From JBEGTT01 sp041179245 (GTDB taxonomy: Bacteria > Pseudomonadota > Gammaproteobacteria > Burkholderiales > Rhodocyclaceae): a stretch of 26,815 nucleotides of DNA. Positions within the stretch are counted from its first letter, which is position 1. Every line of letters begins with the position of its first letter. Made by a program: the position numbers and the translations under genes. Under the pieces are notes generated by a model. It saw only the letters and a program-made list of their open reading frames with translations, had not been told where the DNA came from and searched no databases. Positions 1-7,844 of the stretch are shown here, one piece after another. The stretch is taken from assembly GCA_041179245.1 (NCBI GenBank), contig JBEGTT010000073.1, positions 1 to 26,815 on the forward strand, written 5' to 3'.

Positions 1-1
1 A

Positions 2-2998
2 GATCGTTTACTTGATGCCGAAGCGTGGGCGCGGGTGATTTATTACCTTTGCACACACCGTGGCTTTCACTGGGTCAGCAAAGCAGAAGAAAAACAGGCG
101 GAAGGTGATAGCAGGGGCGAAAGCGGCAAGGTCAAACAGGGTCTTGCTGGGACGGCAAAGCTGATGAAGGAAAAAGGCTACCGCAGTGTCGCCGAGATGG
201 TGCTGGCGGAATTCCCCGCCGCGCAACGTAATAAACAGGGCGATTACGGCAAGGCGCTTTCCCGTGTTCTGTTAGCCGAAGAGCTTGCGCTACTTTTCCA
301 GAAACAACGTGAATTTGGCAATCCTCACGCTAGTGCCGAGTTGGAAACAGCCATTCTTGACCGCAAAACAGGATTGTTCTGGGCGCAAAAACCAGCTTTG
401 GCGGGTAATGACTTGCTCAAGATGCTTGGCAAATGCACCTTTGAAAAGGCGGAATACCGTGCCCCCAAAGCTAGCTTCACCGCTGAGCGCCACGTTTGGC
501 TGACCCGCCTCAATAACTTGCGTATTGTTGTCGATGGCACGACGCGTTCGTTAAATGAGCAGGAACGCCTCGTTGCTTTGCCGCTGCCGTATGAACAGGC
601 AGGGGATTTAACGTACAAACAATTGCATGCTGCGCTGGTCAAGAAAGGTTTGCTCCCTGAAACTTTCGATTTCACTGGCTTGCGTGCGGACAAGGGCAAA
701 GACCCAAAATCCGAGAAACTCATCAAGCTTCCCGCATGGCAGGAGTTGCGAAGCCTTCTGAAAAAAGAGGGATTGGAAACTGAATGGCAAGGGATGGCTA
801 GCGCGGCGATGGATGGGCGGCCAGCGTTGCTTGATCAAATCGCTTGGGTGCTGAGTGTGTTCAAGGACGATGACGAAGTTGTCACCGAATTGGGCAAATT
901 GCCGTTGCAGAACACCGACAAGATGATTGACGCACTGCTCAATATCCGTTTCGATAAATTTCACGCGTTGTCATTAAAAGCACTGCGCCAGATTGTGCCG
1001 CACATGGAAAACGGCCTGCGCTACGACGAGGCTTGTGTTCAAGCGGGTTATCACCACAGCCAACTGCACAAGGTCGGTGAAGGTGAACACAAATATTTGC
1101 CGCCTTTCTACGAAGGTCGTGACCGAGATGGCCGTATGCGCTTCCGAGAAGATGCGGATATTCCGCGTAACCCGGTCGTGCTACGCGCACTCAATCAGGC
1201 ACGTAAGGTAGTCAATGCGATTATTCGTCAGCATGGATCACCGCAAGCCGTGCACATTGAAATGGCCCGCGATTTGTCACGGCCCTTTGATGAGCGCAGC
1301 AAAGTCAAAAAAGAGCAGGACGAATACCGCGAGCGCAACGAGAAGGACAAAGCCGAGTTCGCCTCACAATTCGGCATCATTGGAAACCCAAGAGGCGGTG
1401 ACTTTGAAAAGTGGCGTTTGTACCGCGAGCAGCAGGGTAAGTGTGCTTATTCAATTGAGCCGATCGATCTAAATAGGCTCCTTGAACCCGGTTATGTCGA
1501 AGTCGATCACGCCCTGCCGTATTCGCGCAGTTTCGATGACAGCAAAAATAACAAGGTGTTGGTGCTTTCCAAAGAAAACCGCGACAAAGGCAATCGCACC
1601 CCCTACGAATACCTTGATGGTGAAGGCAACAGCGCTCGTTGGCTAAAGTTCGCAACCTTCGTGGAAACCAACAAAGCTTATCGTCTCGCCAAGCGCAGCC
1701 GCCTATTACGCAAGGAATTCGGCAAAAAAGAGTCTGCCGAATTTCGCGAGCGCAACCTCAATGACACCCGCTATATCTGCAAGTTTTTTAAGAACTACGT
1801 CGAGCGTTGCCTGCAACTCGCCAGCGATAGCGAGGCGAAACGCTGTGTTGTTCTGAGCGGTCAGATGACCGCATTCCTGCGTGCCCGCTGGGGGATCAAT
1901 AAAATTCGTGCCGAAAGTGACCGGCACCATGCGCTGGATGCCACAGTGGTCGCGGCTTGTAGCCACGGCATGGTTAAACGTCTTTCAGACTACGCACGAA
2001 AAAAAGAGCTTGAGCAGGTGAAGGAAGGTTTCGTAGATAGGGAAACTGGCGAAATCGTGAACCCGGCGATGTTTGATCTCGTCAATCGCCATTTTCCTAA
2101 TCCTTGGCCGCACTTCCACCATGAGCTAGAGGCCCGCCTGAAAATCGATAGCCGGGCTTTGCTGAACGAAGAAATGGCAAGGCTAGGTACTTACTCGCCG
2201 GAAGCGCTTGCGGAACTGAAACCTCTGTTTGTGTCGCGCGCTCCACAGCGACGCAACAGCGGGGCTGCCCATAAAGACACGATTTATGCGTCAGCACCGA
2301 CGACCGAGCAGCCTCAACGTGTCACACAGAAGGTTGCACTTTCTAGCCTGACGCCAAAAGACCTCGACAAACTGATTGATCCGCATCGCAACGAAAAACT
2401 TTACAGCGCGATTCGGGAACGGCTCGAAGCGTATGGCGGCAAGGGCGACAAAGCATTTTCCTCCAGCAATCCACTACGCAAACCTGACCGTGAGGGTAAT
2501 CCCACCGGGCCGATAGTGCGAACCGTAACGATGGTGATCGACAAACTTTCGGGTATTCCGATCCGGGGCGGCATCGCCAAAAACGACAGCATGTTGCGAG
2601 TGGATGTGTTTGCGAAAGCCGGTAAGTTCCATCTGGTGCCAGTGTATGTGCATCACAGCGTCGCCAAGGAGTTGCCGAATCGGGCGATTGTGGCATTTAA
2701 GGATGAGGACGAATGGACGCTGATTGATGAGAGTTTTGATTTCCGGTTCTCGCTTCATCCAAATGATTTGGTGCAGGTGAAACTAAAAGGAAATACATCA
2801 CTTGGTTATTACTCCGGGTGTAATCGCTCAACTGCGGCGATCAATCTTTGGACGCATGATCGTAATATTCTAGTTGGAAAAAATGGGATGATCGAAAGCA
2901 TTGGAGTAAAAACAGCTCTGTCCGTCGCAAAATTCCACGTCGACGTCCTTGGCAACATCTACCCCGCACCACCGGAGAAACGACGTGGGCTGGCGTAG
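2..2998 (+). CDS. cas9: CRISPR-associated endonuclease Cas9, type II-C (5' end outside window)
   Basis: RNA-guided DNA endonuclease, the effector of a type II-C system. The open frame reaches the window edge with no stop, so the GTG at 35 is probably internal. The 998 visible residues align with the Neisseria meningitidis Cas9 pattern from about its residue 95 onward. RuvC-I and the bridge helix are therefore missing from view. Visible landmarks, numbered from the codon at 35: recognition-lobe motif FGNPHAS; RuvC-II HIEMARDL with the metal-binding Glu at 409; HNH motif EVDHALPYSRSFDDSKNNKV with His 492; RuvC-III ESDRHHALDATVVA with His 632 and Asp 635; and a C-terminal PAM-interacting region with SRAPQRRNSG and FSLHPNDLVQV. 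Extrapolated full length is about 1,090-1,100 residues. No internal stop or frameshift is seen, and all visible nuclease residues are intact, so the enzyme is probably active. It overlaps cas1 by 14 bp. PAM preference cannot be read from sequence alone. Confidence 0.97.
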   Translation, partial: DRLLDAEAWARVIYYLCTHRGFHWVSKAEEKQAEGDSRGESGKVKQGLAGTAKLMKEKGYRSVAEMVLAEFPAAQRNKQGDYGKALSRVLLAEELALLFQKQREFGNPHASAELETAILDRKTGLFWAQKPALAGNDLLKMLGKCTFEKAEYRAPKASFTAERHVWLTRLNNLRIVVDGTTRSLNEQERLVALPLPYEQAGDLTYKQLHAALVKKGLLPETFDFTGLRADKGKDPKSEKLIKLPAWQELRSLLKKEGLETEWQGMASAAMDGRPALLDQIAWVLSVFKDDDEVVTELGKLPLQNTDKMIDALLNIRFDKFHALSLKALRQIVPHMENGLRYDEACVQAGYHHSQLHKVGEGEHKYLPPFYEGRDRDGRMRFREDADIPRNPVVLRALNQARKVVNAIIRQHGSPQAVHIEMARDLSRPFDERSKVKKEQDEYRERNEKDKAEFASQFGIIGNPRGGDFEKWRLYREQQGKCAYSIEPIDLNRLLEPGYVEVDHALPYSRSFDDSKNNKVLVLSKENRDKGNRTPYEYLDGEGNSARWLKFATFVETNKAYRLAKRSRLLRKEFGKKESAEFRERNLNDTRYICKFFKNYVERCLQLASDSEAKRCVVLSGQMTAFLRARWGINKIRAESDRHHALDATVVAACSHGMVKRLSDYARKKELEQVKEGFVDRETGEIVNPAMFDLVNRHFPNPWPHFHHELEARLKIDSRALLNEEMARLGTYSPEALAELKPLFVSRAPQRRNSGAAHKDTIYASAPTTEQPQRVTQKVALSSLTPKDLDKLIDPHRNEKLYSAIRERLEAYGGKGDKAFSSSNPLRKPDREGNPTGPIVRTVTMVIDKLSGIPIRGGIAKNDSMLRVDVFAKAGKFHLVPVYVHHSVAKELPNRAIVAFKDEDEWTLIDESFDFRFSLHPNDLVQVKLKGNTSLGYYSGCNRSTAAINLWTHDRNILVGKNGMIESIGVKTALSVAKFHVDVLGNIYPAPPEKRRGLA

Positions 2999-3887
2999 TG
3001 TGATGATCTCCCGCCCGGCGCGTTTGCGGCGGGAGCATTTCTCTCTAGCGATAGATCAGGGCGAAACCGCGTATGTGCCTTTTGAAGATATTGCGATCAT
3101 CGTGCTCAACCATCGGGAAATTAACTTAACCCATCCGGTGTTGTCTGCCTGTGCTGAATACGGAATTGGGCTTTATGCAACGGGTGACAACCATCAGCCG
3201 TGCGGCATTTTTCTTCCGTTTTTATCGCATACCCGAACGACCCGTATGATGCGAAAGCAACTGGATATTGCTCGCCCGCTTGCCAAGCAGGCTTGGGCCA
3301 ACATTGTTCGTTGCAAGATCGAAAATCAATCCGCTTGTTTACGGCTATCAGGCCAAAAAGGCGTTAGTCGTATGGAGTCCTATTCCCGGCGGGTTCGTTC
3401 AGGCGATGTTGAAAATCTGGAAGGCCAAGCCGCAGCGTTTTATTTTGTGCAACTGTTCGGGCAAGGGTTTTACCGGGCAGATGCCCGCTGGGCGAACGCG
3501 GCACTAGATTACGGTTATGCCGTGTTACGAGGAGCCATCGCGAGAGGTTTGGTTGCACATGGGCTTCACCCAACGTTGGGCTTGTTCCATGCCAGTGAGC
3601 AAAACGCCTTCAACTTGGCTGACGATTTGATAGAGCCATTTCGGGCCTTGGTTGATTTGCACGTCTTTAAACATATTCCTATGGTTGAGGGTGATTTAAC
3701 GCCGACTGACAAAGCGGAGTTGGTGGCCTTGCTCAATGTCGATGTGGGAATGCCGCAGGGGCGAATGTCGGTGCTGTCGGCGATTGAGTACTCCGTAGAG
3801 AGCCTAGTTCGTTTATTCGAGGTGGGGGACAGCTCACTTGAATTGCCTCTGCTGATTGGTTTGCAGTCGCACAGGCTGGAATGCTGA
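2985..3887 (+). CDS. cas1: CRISPR-associated endonuclease Cas1, type II-C
   Basis: Integrase subunit of the spacer-acquisition complex (with Cas2). I place the start at GTG 2985 because the protein then begins MGWRSVMIS, matching the MTWRSL start of Neisseria Cas1, and because a GGAGA ribosome site lies just upstream at 2973-2978. A frame extension to 2949 exists but would add an unconserved tail. This gives 300 residues, the usual size. Probable catalytic residues are Glu 147 (LEGQAAAFYF), His 202 (LGLFHASEQNAFNLADD) and Glu 217 (DLIEPFR). The start lies within the last 14 bp of cas9, so translation is likely coupled. Seen intact; adaptation activity is inferred. Confidence 0.96.
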   Translation: MGWRSVMISRPARLRREHFSLAIDQGETAYVPFEDIAIIVLNHREINLTHPVLSACAEYGIGLYATGDNHQPCGIFLPFLSHTRTTRMMRKQLDIARPLAKQAWANIVRCKIENQSACLRLSGQKGVSRMESYSRRVRSGDVENLEGQAAAFYFVQLFGQGFYRADARWANAALDYGYAVLRGAIARGLVAHGLHPTLGLFHASEQNAFNLADDLIEPFRALVDLHVFKHIPMVEGDLTPTDKAELVALLNVDVGMPQGRMSVLSAIEYSVESLVRLFEVGDSSLELPLLIGLQSHRLEC

Positions 3888-3890
3888 GTA

Positions 3891-4223
3891 ATGGGCACTG
3901 AGACGCGACGTTTTATGCGACTGCTTCTTTTCTTTGATTTACCGATGGTGACCAAAACTGAGAAGCGGGCCTACGTCCAGTTTCGCCGCTTCCTGTTGAA
4001 TGATGGCTACGACATGCTGCAATTCTCTGTGTATGGTCGTTTGCTCAATGGTGCCGATGCACAGGAAAAACACCTGAAACGCCTTGCGGATAACCTCCCG
4101 CCAGCAGGCTCCGTGCGCTGTATGACGGTCACAGAAAAACAATATGCCGGTATTCGTTTACTGGTTGGAGCCCCCCGTTTTCAGGAAAAAACGGTGACGG
4201 CTGCCCAAATGTTGCTTTTCTAA
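3891..4223 (+). CDS. cas2: CRISPR-associated endonuclease Cas2
   Basis: Small ferredoxin-fold subunit that bridges two Cas1 dimers during spacer integration. 110 residues from ATG 3891, three bases after the cas1 stop. A second ATG at 3915 gives MRLLLFFDLP, the more usual Cas2 start, so the true start is uncertain; neither has a strong Shine-Dalgarno sequence. The beta-1 strand LLLFFDLP carries the conserved Asp (residue 16 of the longer form). The helix TEKRAYVQFRRFLLNDGY and strand MLQFSVY are typical of type II Cas2, and MTVTEKQYAGIRLLVG resembles the C-terminal region of Neisseria Cas2. It is the last cas gene. No csn2 or cas4 is present, as expected for II-C. Confidence 0.95.
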   Translation: MGTETRRFMRLLLFFDLPMVTKTEKRAYVQFRRFLLNDGYDMLQFSVYGRLLNGADAQEKHLKRLADNLPPAGSVRCMTVTEKQYAGIRLLVGAPRFQEKTVTAAQMLLF

Positions 4224-4237
4224 AGCGAGAAAAAAGC

Positions 4238-4273
4238 AAAAAAATTCCCGCCCAGCCAAAGCGGGGCGGGAAT
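4238..4273 (-). terminator. Rho-independent terminator for the minus-strand CRISPR transcript
   Basis: On the plus strand seven A residues (4238-4244) run into a perfect 10-bp inverted repeat: ATTCCCGCCC at 4244-4253 and GGGCGGGAAT at 4264-4273, separated by 10 nt. Read on the minus strand this is a GC-rich hairpin followed directly by a T tract, the standard intrinsic terminator. There is no T tract on the plus-strand side, so it would not efficiently stop cas2 transcription. It sits only 13 bp from the first repeat and would end pre-crRNA transcription before it runs antisense into cas2. Confidence 0.8.
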
Positions 4274-4286
4274 CTCAGTTCAGCGC

Positions 4287-5246
4287 ATTGTAGCTTTCCG
4301 GGGTGAGAGTGGGAGCTACAGCTCTTCGCGGCTTCCAGATCGAACGGACGCAATTGTAGCTTTCCGGGGTGAGAGTGGGAGCTACAGCCTAAAATTATCT
4401 GGATATCCAACTTCAAGAATTGTAGCTTTCCGGGGTGAGAGTGGGAGCTACAGCTGGTTTCCTAGTGGTTGATAGTCTTGATGCATTGTAGCTTTCCGGG
4501 GTGAGAGTGGGAGCTACAGCGATCTTCTTGATGTTGTGACCGGACTGGTCATTGTAGCTTTCCGGGGTGAGAGTGGGAGCTACAGCCTCAAAGCCGCGCA
4601 GCAGCGCGTCGGTCAGATTGTAGCTTTCCGGGGTGAGAGTGGGAGCTACAGCGGTTCGCGCGGCGGATGCTAATTGAGCTTTATTGTAGCTTTCCGGGGT
4701 GAGAGTGGGAGCTACAGCCTTATAGCACCTATCCTTCAATAGTGTCAAATTGTAGCTTTCCGGGGTGAGAGTGGGAGCTACAGCAGCACATCTTTAGCAT
4801 CCGTTTCTGGCGTTATTGTAGCTTTCCGGGGTGAGAGTGGGAGCTACAGCTTCATAAACATCATGGCGACTCATTACAAAATTGTAGCTTTCCGGGGTGA
4901 GAGTGGGAGCTACAGCGGCTCAATCAACGGCTCGCCGGCAGTGGGGATTGTAGCTTTCCGGGGTGAGAGTGGGAGCTACAGCCGTACTCATCTACCTCAT
5001 CCGCAATGGCGTATTGTAGCTTTCCGGGGTGAGAGTGGGAGCTACAGCTCTACAACCTGCGTGAAGGTGATGACTCACATTGTAGCTTTCCGGGGTGAGA
5101 GTGGGAGCTACAGCGCCGTTTCTGCTGCAGTTCTAGGCATAGACATTGTAGCTTTCCGGGGTGAGAGTGGGAGCTACAGCCCAGAAGTGGCGCAGCACGC
5201 CCATCAGCGCATTGTAGCTTTCCGGGGTGAGAGTGGGAGCTACAAC
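4287..5246 (-). CRISPR. Type II-C CRISPR array, 15 repeats and 14 spacers
   Basis: Fifteen 36-bp repeats start at 4287 and recur every 66 bp exactly up to 5211, giving 14 spacers of exactly 30 bp. On the plus strand each repeat begins ATTGTAGCTTTCC and ends GGGAGCTACAGC. Its reverse complement resembles the Neisseria type II-C repeat (GYTGTAGCTCCC at the start, GCTACAAT at the end), so crRNA is inferred to come from the minus strand. TGTAGCT and AGCTACA near the ends form a 7-bp inverted repeat. Fourteen repeats appear identical; the last (5211-5246) ends CTACAAC instead of CTACAGC. Spacers show no obvious match to the rest of this window. Open frames read through the array are artefacts. Confidence 0.99.
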
Positions 5247-5380
5247 GGGGAGTGTCGCTGCTTCCCCAATGACGAGCACTTTCTTCGTGGTATTTCGGTG
5301 TATATACCACACTAAGTAAATGGCAGAATGCTAGTATTTAGTGCAAAATAACGTCTATATGTAATTTTGGTGGTGGGCAT
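5247..5380. promoter_or_regulatory. AT-rich interval between array and XRE gene, with inverted repeat
   Basis: This 134-bp stretch separates the cas-distal repeat from the XRE regulator gene. It holds a 7-bp perfect inverted repeat, GTGGTAT (5287-5293) and ATACCAC (5304-5310), with 10 bp between the arms. That could be an operator for the adjacent HipB-like regulator. The region is AT-rich and could carry the regulator's promoter (candidate hexamers around 5350-5372 are poor). No stretch resembles a tracrRNA anti-repeat on either strand. Function is inferred. Confidence 0.4.
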
Positions 5381-5674
5381 ATGGACAAACGCAGGAAGAA
5401 AATAGACCCTGAAAAAGAAAGGGCCTTAAGAGATAACTTCGATCGGGATATTGCTGAAAACAGGCTTTCTCTTGGCGAAGCAGTAAAGACGATGCGGCGT
5501 ATCAGCAAGCTGACCCAGGCGGAGTTTGCAGCTCATCGTGGCGTTGATCTTACAACGCTCAAAACCATCGAATCGGGTACGGCAAACCCAAGGGTCAGCA
5601 CGCTAAATAAAATCGCTGATGTGTTTGGGCTTGAGGTCCGTTTTGTCCGAAGGACAAGGAGCCACGATGCGTAG
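5381..5674 (+). CDS. HipB-like XRE-family helix-turn-helix regulator
   Basis: 97 residues. The N-terminal ~30 residues are highly charged (MDKRRKKIDPEKERALRDNF). A lambda-repressor-type HTH follows at about 37-88: LGEAVKTMRRISKLTQAEFA, then DLTTLKTIESGTANPRVSTLNKIADVFGLEV. This architecture is typical of antitoxins that sit just before a hipA toxin gene, and the downstream frame supports that: an ATG at 5667 overlaps its last codons in the ATG-within-end arrangement of coupled hipBA pairs. Because the hipA partner is a stub here, the regulator is either an orphan antitoxin or an autoregulator without its cognate toxin. The DNA-binding role follows from the family; the antitoxin role is inference. 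Confidence 0.8.
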   Translation: MDKRRKKIDPEKERALRDNFDRDIAENRLSLGEAVKTMRRISKLTQAEFAAHRGVDLTTLKTIESGTANPRVSTLNKIADVFGLEVRFVRRTRSHDA

Positions 5675-5774
5675 CAAAATCGAAATTTTCTTGGATGGTG
5701 CATGGATCACTGCAGCAGAATTTAACGCCATCGGCAAAGGTGCTTCCAATTCCGGTGTGCTATGCCTTGGGTAA
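5667..5774 (+). pseudogene. Truncated hipA-type toxin gene, N-terminal stub
   Basis: An ATG at 5667 overlaps the 3' end of the XRE gene by 8 bp and opens a 35-codon frame beginning MRSKIEIFLDGAWITAAEF, like the N-terminal strand of HipA-family kinases that follow this type of HTH gene. HipA proteins normally exceed 400 residues. Here the frame runs into the 3' end of the convergent amidohydrolase gene and stops at TAA 5772, so the kinase core is absent. The point where similarity fades (about 5735-5760) looks like a deletion or insertion junction at the edge of the CRISPR-associated island. The HipA assignment rests on about 20 residues plus context. Confidence 0.5.
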
Positions 5775-6932
5775 CTGCTGCTGAACCAGCTTTACCCAGT
5801 AGGAAATCCCCAGACTCAGAATTTCATCGTTGAAGTCGTAATGGGGGTTATGCAAGGTACAGCCCCCAGTACCGGGGCCATTGCCAAGCCAGACGTAACA
5901 GCCGGGTTTTTCCAGCAGCATGTAGGAGAAATCTTCGGCACCCATGGACGGTAGAACATCGGCTAGGATATTTTCAGCGCCCAGCACGGCTTGGCCTGCG
6001 TTACGGCAGAACTCGGTTTCGGCTGCCGAATTGACAGTGGCTGGATAACGGTGGTCAAAACGAACGCTGATTTGAGCGTCGTTGGCGGCGGCAATGCCAC
6101 TGCAGAGCCGTTCAATAGTTTGTTCAACAACGGATTGAACTTCTGGTTTAAAGCTGCGAATGGTTCCACGTAAAACGACTTCTTCAGGAATGATGTTCCA
6201 AGCTTCGCCGCCGGCGTGGAATTGCGTTACGCTAACTACGGCGGCATCACAAGGGTGGAGTTTGCGGCTGACGACGGTTTGTAGTGCTTGTACCAATTGC
6301 GACGCGGCGACGATTGAATCGACCCCTTGATGTGGCATCGCAGCGTGGCACCCATGGCCTCGTACAATAATTTCAAAACCACAGGTTCCTGCCATCACCG
6401 GCCCCGGCATGACGGCCATTTGTCCAACGGGAATGCCGGGCCAGTTGTGTAAGCCGTAAACCGCATCGACTGGGAATCGTTCAAATAGTCCATCTTCGAT
6501 CATTTTCGCAGCACCACCTTCCGCCTCTTCGGCAGGTTGGAAAATAAAAACGACGGTGCCATCAAAGTCGGGGTGGGCGGCCAAGTAACGAGCAGCCCCC
6601 AGCAAAATGGCGGTATGGCCATCGTGACCACAGGCGTGCATTTTTCCGGGATGGCGGGAATGGTGAGGAAATTCATTTAACTCAGCCAGAGGCAGCGCAT
6701 CCATGTCGGCTCGCAAGCCGATCATTTTTGACGAGTTGCCCATTTTCAGAATACCAACGACCCCGGTACCCCCTAAACCTCGATGAAGGGGGACGCCGTA
6801 TTTTTCCAGTTCAGCGGCCACAATATCTGCAGTTCGATGCTCCTGATAAGCTAGCTCTGGATGCGCGTGAAAATCCCGGCGTAGTGCGGTGAGTTCAGGG
6901 AGGAAAGAAATAGAAAGTGCTTGGTTGGGCAT
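5760..6932 (-). CDS. M20 family amidohydrolase (hippurate hydrolase / N-acyl amino acid amidohydrolase type)
   Basis: Cytosolic metallo-amidohydrolase that cleaves N-acyl amino acids; the substrate cannot be determined. 390 residues from the ATG at 6932, chosen because GAGGAG lies 7-8 bp before it; a frame extension to 6959 has no comparable site. Family motifs are in order: HAHPELAYQE (22-31), GLRADMDALP (72-81), MHACGHDGHT (98-107; metal ligands Cys 101 and His 103), FQPAEEAEGG (131-140; Glu 135/136), YGLHNWP (159-165; His 162), and the late metal His in CTLHNPHYDFND. All expected metal ligands are present. It is divergent from dapF, sharing a 78-bp intergenic region, and its 3' end abuts the hipA stub. 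Confidence 0.92.
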   Translation of the reverse strand: MPNQALSISFLPELTALRRDFHAHPELAYQEHRTADIVAAELEKYGVPLHRGLGGTGVVGILKMGNSSKMIGLRADMDALPLAELNEFPHHSRHPGKMHACGHDGHTAILLGAARYLAAHPDFDGTVVFIFQPAEEAEGGAAKMIEDGLFERFPVDAVYGLHNWPGIPVGQMAVMPGPVMAGTCGFEIIVRGHGCHAAMPHQGVDSIVAASQLVQALQTVVSRKLHPCDAAVVSVTQFHAGGEAWNIIPEEVVLRGTIRSFKPEVQSVVEQTIERLCSGIAAANDAQISVRFDHRYPATVNSAAETEFCRNAGQAVLGAENILADVLPSMGAEDFSYMLLEKPGCYVWLGNGPGTGGCTLHNPHYDFNDEILSLGISYWVKLVQQQLPKA

Positions 6933-7010
6933 AAAGAAACTCCTCAGGGAGAGGTGCATATTATGCCACTCTGTAAAATACGTACTTTGTCTCTATCGCG
7001 AGAGGTTGCT

Positions 7011-7844
7011 GTGAAAATCAAATTCGCCAAAATGCACGGCTTGGGTAACGATTTTGTTGTACTGGATGGTATCAACCAGACGCTTAATTTGTCAGCGGAG
7101 CAATATTGTTTCTTGGCTGACCGGAACTTTGGTATCGGATGTGACCAAATTTTGCTGGTTGAGCGTCCAACGCTGCCGGATGTCGATTTTCGCTACCGAA
7201 TTTTTAATGCTGATGGCGGTGAGGTTGAGCAGTGCGGCAATGGCGCTCGTTGTTTTGTCCGTTTTGTCCACGATCAGGGACTAAGCGATAAAACAGAAAT
7301 TAAGGTTGAAATCCAGCGAGGTATTATTTTTCCGCGTCTGGAGAGTAACGGACTGGTGACAGTCGATATGGGGCAACCTCGTTTTGCTCCCGCCGATATT
7401 CCATTTGTGAGTGATTCCGAAGAGATTATTCAGCCACTGGTGTTAGCAGACGGTGCCGAACTGGCGATTTCCGTTGTTTCAATGGGTAATCCCCACGCTG
7501 TTCAGGTAGTTGTGTCGACCGAAGATGCCAAGGTGGCGGGCCAAGGACCTCAGATTGAGTCTCACCCCCGTTTCCCTCAACGGGTAAATGCCGGTTTTAT
7601 GGAAATTGTGGGCCGGCATGCTATTCGCTTGCGTGTCTACGAACGCGGGTCAGGAGAAACGCTGGCTTGTGGGACGGGGGCTTGTGCAGCGGTGGTTGCT
7701 GGCATCCGCCGTGGGTTATTGGATTCCCCGGTGAGGGTAACCACGCGGGGAGGAGATTTAACGATTGCCTGGGCTGGGCAAGGTCATTCTGTCTTGATGA
7801 CCGGCCCGGCGGTGACCGTATTTACTGGAGAAATTGAGCTATGA
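7011..7844 (+). CDS. dapF: Diaminopimelate epimerase
   Basis: Converts LL- to meso-diaminopimelate for lysine and peptidoglycan synthesis. GTG 7011 is chosen as start because GAGAGG lies just upstream and the protein then begins MKIKFAKMHGLGNDFVVLDG, the family N-terminus. This gives 277 residues, against 274 in E. coli; upstream in-frame starts at 6921 and 6963 would add an unconserved tail. Both active-site cysteines are visible: Cys 75 in NADGGEVEQCGNGARCF and Cys 220 in GSGETLACGTGACAAV. It is first in a three-gene operon with DUF484 and xerC, the common order in proteobacteria. Its stop overlaps the next start (ATGA). Confidence 0.97.
   Translation: MKIKFAKMHGLGNDFVVLDGINQTLNLSAEQYCFLADRNFGIGCDQILLVERPTLPDVDFRYRIFNADGGEVEQCGNGARCFVRFVHDQGLSDKTEIKVEIQRGIIFPRLESNGLVTVDMGQPRFAPADIPFVSDSEEIIQPLVLADGAELAISVVSMGNPHAVQVVVSTEDAKVAGQGPQIESHPRFPQRVNAGFMEIVGRHAIRLRVYERGSGETLACGTGACAAVVAGIRRGLLDSPVRVTTRGGDLTIAWAGQGHSVLMTGPAVTVFTGEIEL

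Noticed and set aside
2949..2984. Longer cas1 start at 2949
   Set aside because: It would extend further into cas9 with residues not found in Cas1 families; GTG 2985 has a ribosome site and the conserved N-terminus.
4224..4237. Plus-strand terminator for cas2
   Set aside because: The hairpin after cas2 has its T tract only on the minus strand.
4413..5315. Open frames with repeated peptide units across the array on both strands
   Set aside because: They are translations of the 66-bp CRISPR repeat-spacer unit, not repeat proteins.
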